Positions 7,826 through 9,978 of a stretch of DNA of 9,978 nt are shown here, piece after piece (position 1 is the stretch's first letter; every line of letters begins with the position of its first letter). The translations under genes and the position numbers were made by a program. Below the pieces are notes generated by a model, which ran no database searches, was not told the DNA's origin, and worked only from the letters and a program-made list of their open reading frames with translations. The DNA comes from an uncultured Actinomycetes bacterium (lineage in GTDB: Bacteria; Actinomycetota; Thermoleophilia; Solirubrobacterales; 70-9), in contig CAMLHB010000074.1 in assembly GCA_946479725.1 (NCBI GenBank), forward strand, positions 1-9,978, given 5' to 3'.

Positions 7826-8303
7826 ATCCACCGCAATCTTCCTTCCAATCCTCCTCGTCGGGCTCGCCGCCGCCGCATTCGCCCCCGCGGCCGAAGCGCC
7901 GACGCGAGACGAATACGTGACGACGCTGGAGAAGATCTGCAAGCCGGACGCGCTGGCCACCCAGCGAGCGATGAAGGGCGCCCGTGCCGACGTTCGCAAG
8001 GAACGGTTCAAGGTGGCGGCGCGAAAGTTCGCCAAGGCAACCGCGATCTTCACCGGCACCCTCCGGCAGATCAAGGCCGTCCCGCGGCCCAGCGCCGATA
8101 CGAAGAAGCTGGCCAAGTGGTTCGGGTACCTGGACCGGCAGGATGACTACCTGCGGCAGATCACCGCGGCATTGCGCGAAGGCAAGGGGATCGAGGCGCA
8201 GCGCCTGACCGCCCGCTTCATCCACAACGGCAACCTCGCCAACAACGTGGTCCTGCCCTTCGGCTTCGATTACTGCAGCTTCAAATTCAGCAGGTACGGG
8301 TGA
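7818..8303 (+). CDS. Small secreted protein in MMPL operon
   Basis: This is a 161-aa protein with an N-terminal signal peptide: basic R3, hydrophobic 7-22, with a likely cut around AAEA at residues 24-27. The mature part is highly charged and predicted helical, with many Lys, Arg and Ala residues between 45 and 140. It has exactly two cysteines, C41 (LEKICKPD) and C153 (DYCSFKF), which probably pair. Its ATG overlaps the end of the transporter gene by 8 bases, and its stop overlaps the next GTG by 4 bases, so all three are likely translated from one message. It could be an extracytoplasmic accessory to the transporter, but that rests only on position. I do not recognise a named family. It is unlike the beta-rich neighbours in composition. 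Confidence 0.8.
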   Translation: MSRSTAIFLPILLVGLAAAAFAPAAEAPTRDEYVTTLEKICKPDALATQRAMKGARADVRKERFKVAARKFAKATAIFTGTLRQIKAVPRPSADTKKLAKWFGYLDRQDDYLRQITAALREGKGIEAQRLTARFIHNGNLANNVVLPFGFDYCSFKFSRYG

Positions 8304-9100
8304 GGCGGCGGGCGACAAGCCGCGCCGTTTCCCTGGCGGCGGCTGCCGTCGCGACCGCGGTCTTCCTGGTCCCGTTTGTCGTCGAGAGCGCCGAGGGGGA
8401 GCAGACCCAGAAGGGCGACGTCATCTCCTGGCTAAAAGGTGAACTGCGGCCGCTTCAGCTGCCGCGAGATCATCCGGCTCCGATCGCGCTCCACCTCGAA
8501 GGGGGGGTGCGGACGGCGAACGGCTCGCCGCTGCCGCGGGTCGCCGGGATCGAGATCGGGCTCCCGCCCTCGGGTGTCCTCTCGACCCGAGGCCTGCCGA
8601 TCTGCCCCGCTCGCCGGATCCGCAACCTGAAGAGCCGCGAAGCTCTCGCGGCCTGCCGCGGCGCTCTCGTCGGCCGCGGCCGGCTGAGCTCGACCGTGAC
8701 CCTGCCGAATCAGGCCCCCTTTGTGGTGGCGGCGCGCCTGCTCGCCTTCAACTCCCGCATCGGCAGGCGCCGGGCCGTCCTCCTCCATGCCGGCACCGGC
8801 AACCCGCCGACGTCCGCGGTGCTCCCGATGCTCGTCAGGAGGGGGTCGGGTCGCCTGGGCACTGCCTTGGTCGGGCGCGTCTCCGCCGCTCTCGGCCCCT
8901 GGCCGCGGCTGCGGCGTTTTTCGATCACGCTCTTCCGGCGCTACCCGTACAGAGGGAGGCTGCGCAGCTACCTCAGCGGATCGTGCCCGGTCCCGCCGGC
9001 CCTGACCGGGGGGCTCTTCTCGTTCGCCCGCTCCTCCTACAGGTTCGCCGAAGGCGGTCGGATCAACATCACCATCCCGCGGGCCTGCCGCGCGCGCTGA
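8300..9100 (+). CDS. Short secreted four-cysteine protein (copy 2)
   Basis: This is a 266-aa paralog of the protein at 604-1398. It starts at a GTG that overlaps the upstream stop (GTGA), with a modest CAGG five bases before. The signal peptide has RRR at 2-4, hydrophobic 9-28 and a likely cut after ESA (residue 31). Shared elements in order are LPRDHPAPIAL, CPARRI (C102), ACRGALVG (C119), ARLLAFN, Y.GRLRSYLSGSCPVP (C229), FAEGG and the terminal ACRAR (C263). The spacings C102-C119 (17) and C229-C263 (34) equal those of the paralog, which argues for two conserved disulfides. No anchor or enzyme motif is seen. It is the last gene of the transporter cluster, so it is likely co-expressed with the MMPL protein. 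Function unknown; a cell-surface or matrix role is inferred. Confidence 0.82.
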   Translation: MRRRATSRAVSLAAAAVATAVFLVPFVVESAEGEQTQKGDVISWLKGELRPLQLPRDHPAPIALHLEGGVRTANGSPLPRVAGIEIGLPPSGVLSTRGLPICPARRIRNLKSREALAACRGALVGRGRLSSTVTLPNQAPFVVAARLLAFNSRIGRRRAVLLHAGTGNPPTSAVLPMLVRRGSGRLGTALVGRVSAALGPWPRLRRFSITLFRRYPYRGRLRSYLSGSCPVPPALTGGLFSFARSSYRFAEGGRINITIPRACRAR

Positions 9101-9118
9101 GCATCCCTGCTGGTCTGT

Positions 9119-9133
9119 TAGTGTTCCAATTCC
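9119..9133 (+). promoter_or_regulatory. Possible -10 element for leaderless TetR-like gene
   Basis: TAGTGT at 9119-9124 matches TANNNT and ends nine bases before the ATG at 9134, the same geometry as at 4727-4742. No Shine-Dalgarno sequence precedes the ATG. A CTGAGC at 9097-9102 is at best a poor -35 with a 16-base spacer and overlaps the end of the previous gene. This could give the TetR-like gene its own transcript instead of read-through from the transporter operon. Confidence 0.3.
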
Positions 9134-9559
9134 ATGGGGTTCCCGCTCGCGCTAGCGAACCTTGAATCCGCATTACTCCAGGCCTGTTCCGGCGAGGAGG
9201 AGTGGCCCGCGCAGGTCGCCGCCGGGATCTGTGCCGGGGTCGACTACGCGATCGCGCATCCCGAGGTTGTGGACGCGCTTGACCTGGACGTGCGCTCCGC
9301 ACCGGGAGGTCTCCGCCAATACGAGAGCATCGTGGGACGGCTAACGGGGTTTCTCAGGGCGCGCGCCCCGCGGGAAGACAGGCTGCCGGGCGCCACCGAC
9401 GAGGCCCTCGTCGCCGGCATGGTGGGGCTCGTGGGAGACCACCTGAGGATCGGGCGCATGGATCGCCTCGAAGAGCTTCGACCGGAGCTGGTGCTGCTCA
9501 CCCTGCTGCCGTACCTCGGGTTCAGCGAGGCTCAGAGATGGGCAAATCTGGTGACTTGA
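9134..9559 (+). CDS. TetR-type ligand-binding domain lacking HTH
   Basis: This is a 141-aa, all-helical protein whose sequence resembles helices 4-9 of TetR-family regulators. It begins with LALANLESALLQAC, then GEEEWPAQVAAGICAGVDYAIAHPEVV (W24), a middle helix with GRLTGFLRAR, DEALVAGMVGLVGDHLRIG, and a closing LRPELVLLTLLPYLGFSEAQRWA. That is the usual order of the TetR effector-binding and dimerisation half in actinomycetes. The N-terminal DNA-binding helix-turn-helix (about 50 residues) is absent. Only 33 bases separate the ATG from the upstream stop, and the upstream DNA encodes another protein, so no HTH is hidden there. Possibilities are a decayed regulator, a dominant-negative partner of another TetR protein, or a small-molecule-binding protein. 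It is not overlapped with the transporter operon and may have its own promoter. Confidence 0.72.
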   Translation: MGFPLALANLESALLQACSGEEEWPAQVAAGICAGVDYAIAHPEVVDALDLDVRSAPGGLRQYESIVGRLTGFLRARAPREDRLPGATDEALVAGMVGLVGDHLRIGRMDRLEELRPELVLLTLLPYLGFSEAQRWANLVT

Positions 9560-9561
9560 GC

Positions 9562-9591
9562 TTGACAACTCCGGTCCGTGTCTGTTCTTAT
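9562..9591 (+). promoter_or_regulatory. Sigma70-type promoter, plus strand
   Basis: A perfect TTGACA -35 lies at 9562-9567. With an 18-base spacer, TCTTAT at 9586-9591 matches four of six positions of the TATAAT consensus. The interval is noticeably AT-richer than its surroundings. The predicted transcription start is near 9597-9599. No long plus-strand gene follows, because the next gene runs in the opposite direction and ends at 9726, so the promoter points into the hairpin-rich segment. Confidence 0.5.
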
Positions 9592-9597
9592 TGAGTG

Positions 9598-9725
9598 AGT
9601 TCGCCGGTCCCCCTGTCCGGCGACCAACCAGGCTCGGTTCCCGCCGACCCCAGGCGGCTACGGGTCATCGCAACGGCTTACGGCCCGGGTGAGTTCCCCG
9701 CTTGCCCGGGCCCGTTGCGCCCTCT
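9598..9725 (+). ncRNA. Candidate small RNA with three C-rich hairpins
   Basis: Directly after the promoter at 9562-9591 come three successive hairpins. The first is TCGCCGG (9601-9607) with CCGGCGA (9617-9623), with a nine-base loop holding five C. The second is CCGCC (9641-9645) with GGCGG (9653-9657), with loop GACCCCA. The third is a long one at 9669-9719 with CCCC in its loop. C-rich loops recall actinobacterial 6C RNA, which uses such loops to bind G-rich sites, but 6C has two loops with at least six C and this does not fit exactly. The predicted RNA would be about 120 nt and end at the convergent stop codon. A GTG at 9595 opens a 72-codon frame through the same segment, but it runs antisense into a real gene and looks non-coding. 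Confidence 0.33.
9669..9719. terminator. Strong hairpin between convergent genes
   Basis: CGCAACG (9669-9675) pairs with CGTTGCG (9713-9719). Then, after a six-base bulge (9676-9681), GGCCCGGG (9682-9689) pairs with CCCGGGCC (9705-9712), closing a 15-base loop. That gives 15 mostly G-C pairs. It sits between two convergent stop codons (9559 and 9726), the usual place for a bidirectional terminator. Neither side has a clear T tract, so if it terminates, it does so as a U-less hairpin of the type common in high-GC actinomycetes. It may equally be the 3' end of the candidate small RNA. Confidence 0.45.
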
Positions 9726-9978
9726 TCAGCGGCGGATGCGCGCGAAGGCGGCGAGAAATCGCGGCGCCGGTCCCAGCTCGGCGAGCACCCGTGAGCGGAT
9801 CGGCTGGCCGTAAGGGGTCCCCGCGGCGCTGGCGCTGAGGTAATAGCCGGCCACCCCGGCGAGGATCGCCCGGTGCCGGCTCGGGCCGGGCAGTCGCGCC
9901 AGCAGCGCTTCTGCCCGCCCGGCGATCAGCGCCAGCCGCTCGGCCGCCTCCTCCGCGCTCGCGTAGTAGTCGAGGTAG
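9726..9978 (-). CDS. DUF2600 (YtpB-like terpene synthase) C-terminus, partial
   Basis: The minus strand is open from the window edge to a TGA at 9728-9726, giving 83 residues that run YLDYYASAEEAAERLALIA..., then LPGPSRHRAILAGVAGYYLSASAA, PYGQPIRSRVLAELGP and a terminal FARIRR. The helical pattern, the LPxxxRHRAILAGVAxYYLS segment and the basic C-terminus resemble the end of DUF2600 proteins. That family includes the Bacillus tetraprenyl-beta-curcumene synthase YtpB, which cyclises linear C35 prenyl diphosphates. The aspartate-rich catalytic region would lie upstream of this fragment and cannot be checked. The gene is convergent with the TetR-like gene and shares no operon with the transporter cluster. 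The assignment is by memory of the family pattern. The coding call itself is firm. Confidence 0.68.
   Translation of the reverse strand, partial: YLDYYASAEEAAERLALIAGRAEALLARLPGPSRHRAILAGVAGYYLSASAAGTPYGQPIRSRVLAELGPAPRFLAAFARIRR

Noticed and set aside
653..9100. Sortase anchoring of the secreted proteins
   Set aside because: No LPXTG-like motif, hydrophobic C-terminal helix or positively charged tail preceded by a membrane span is present. The proteins end directly in Cys plus basic residues.
9595..9813. 72-codon plus-strand frame starting at GTG 9595
   Set aside because: It has a composition typical of noise, lacks a ribosome-binding site and runs antisense through the well-supported minus-strand gene at 9726-9978. 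A leaderless peptide cannot be fully excluded.
1..9978. tRNA, rRNA, CRISPR arrays, insertion sequences
   Set aside because: No cloverleaf with a TTCGANNC-type arm, no regularly spaced direct repeats and no transposase-like frame was seen on either strand.

Overview
The window is very GC-rich, with strong G/C preference at third codon positions and short intergenic gaps. It looks like a contig from a high-GC actinomycete, most likely Thermoleophilia (Solirubrobacterales-like). That placement is an inference from composition and from the style of the secreted proteins, the large MMPL transporter and the DUF2600-like gene. No rRNA or other phylogenetic marker is present.

Layout. Positions 1-79 are almost pure C and are probably a contig-edge artefact. 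The 3' part of a gene for a large secreted repeat protein follows (to 607), overlapping by 4 bases a gene for a short secreted four-cysteine protein (604-1398). After a 93-base gap comes a full-length 1064-aa secreted protein (1492-4686). Its last roughly 160 residues are clearly paralogous to the truncated first gene. A 55-base gap leads to a tightly packed group: a 1027-aa MMPL/RND-type transporter with an unusually large extracytoplasmic insert (4742-7825), a 161-aa secreted protein (7818-8303, overlapping by 8 bases) and a second short secreted four-cysteine protein (8300-9100, overlapping by 4 bases). The second short protein is a paralog of 604-1398. After 33 bases there is a 141-aa protein that looks like only the ligand-binding half of a TetR regulator (9134-9559). 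A convergent gene enters from the right end on the minus strand (9726-9978, partial). It resembles the C-terminus of DUF2600 (YtpB-like) terpene synthases. Between these two lies a 166-base segment with a good sigma70-type promoter followed by three consecutive hairpins with C-rich loops. It is a candidate small RNA and/or bidirectional terminator.

How the genes may work together. The left 9.1 kb reads as two related cassettes, each with a large multi-module secreted protein and a short four-cysteine secreted protein. The second cassette also carries an MMPL transporter and a small secreted partner. All four large or short secreted proteins end in Cys followed by basic residues and share CP-containing cysteine motifs, so they look like one disulfide-bonded, beta-rich extracytoplasmic family. 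Physical coupling to an MMPL pump suggests a cell-envelope assembly or export function. The substrate and role cannot be read from the sequence.
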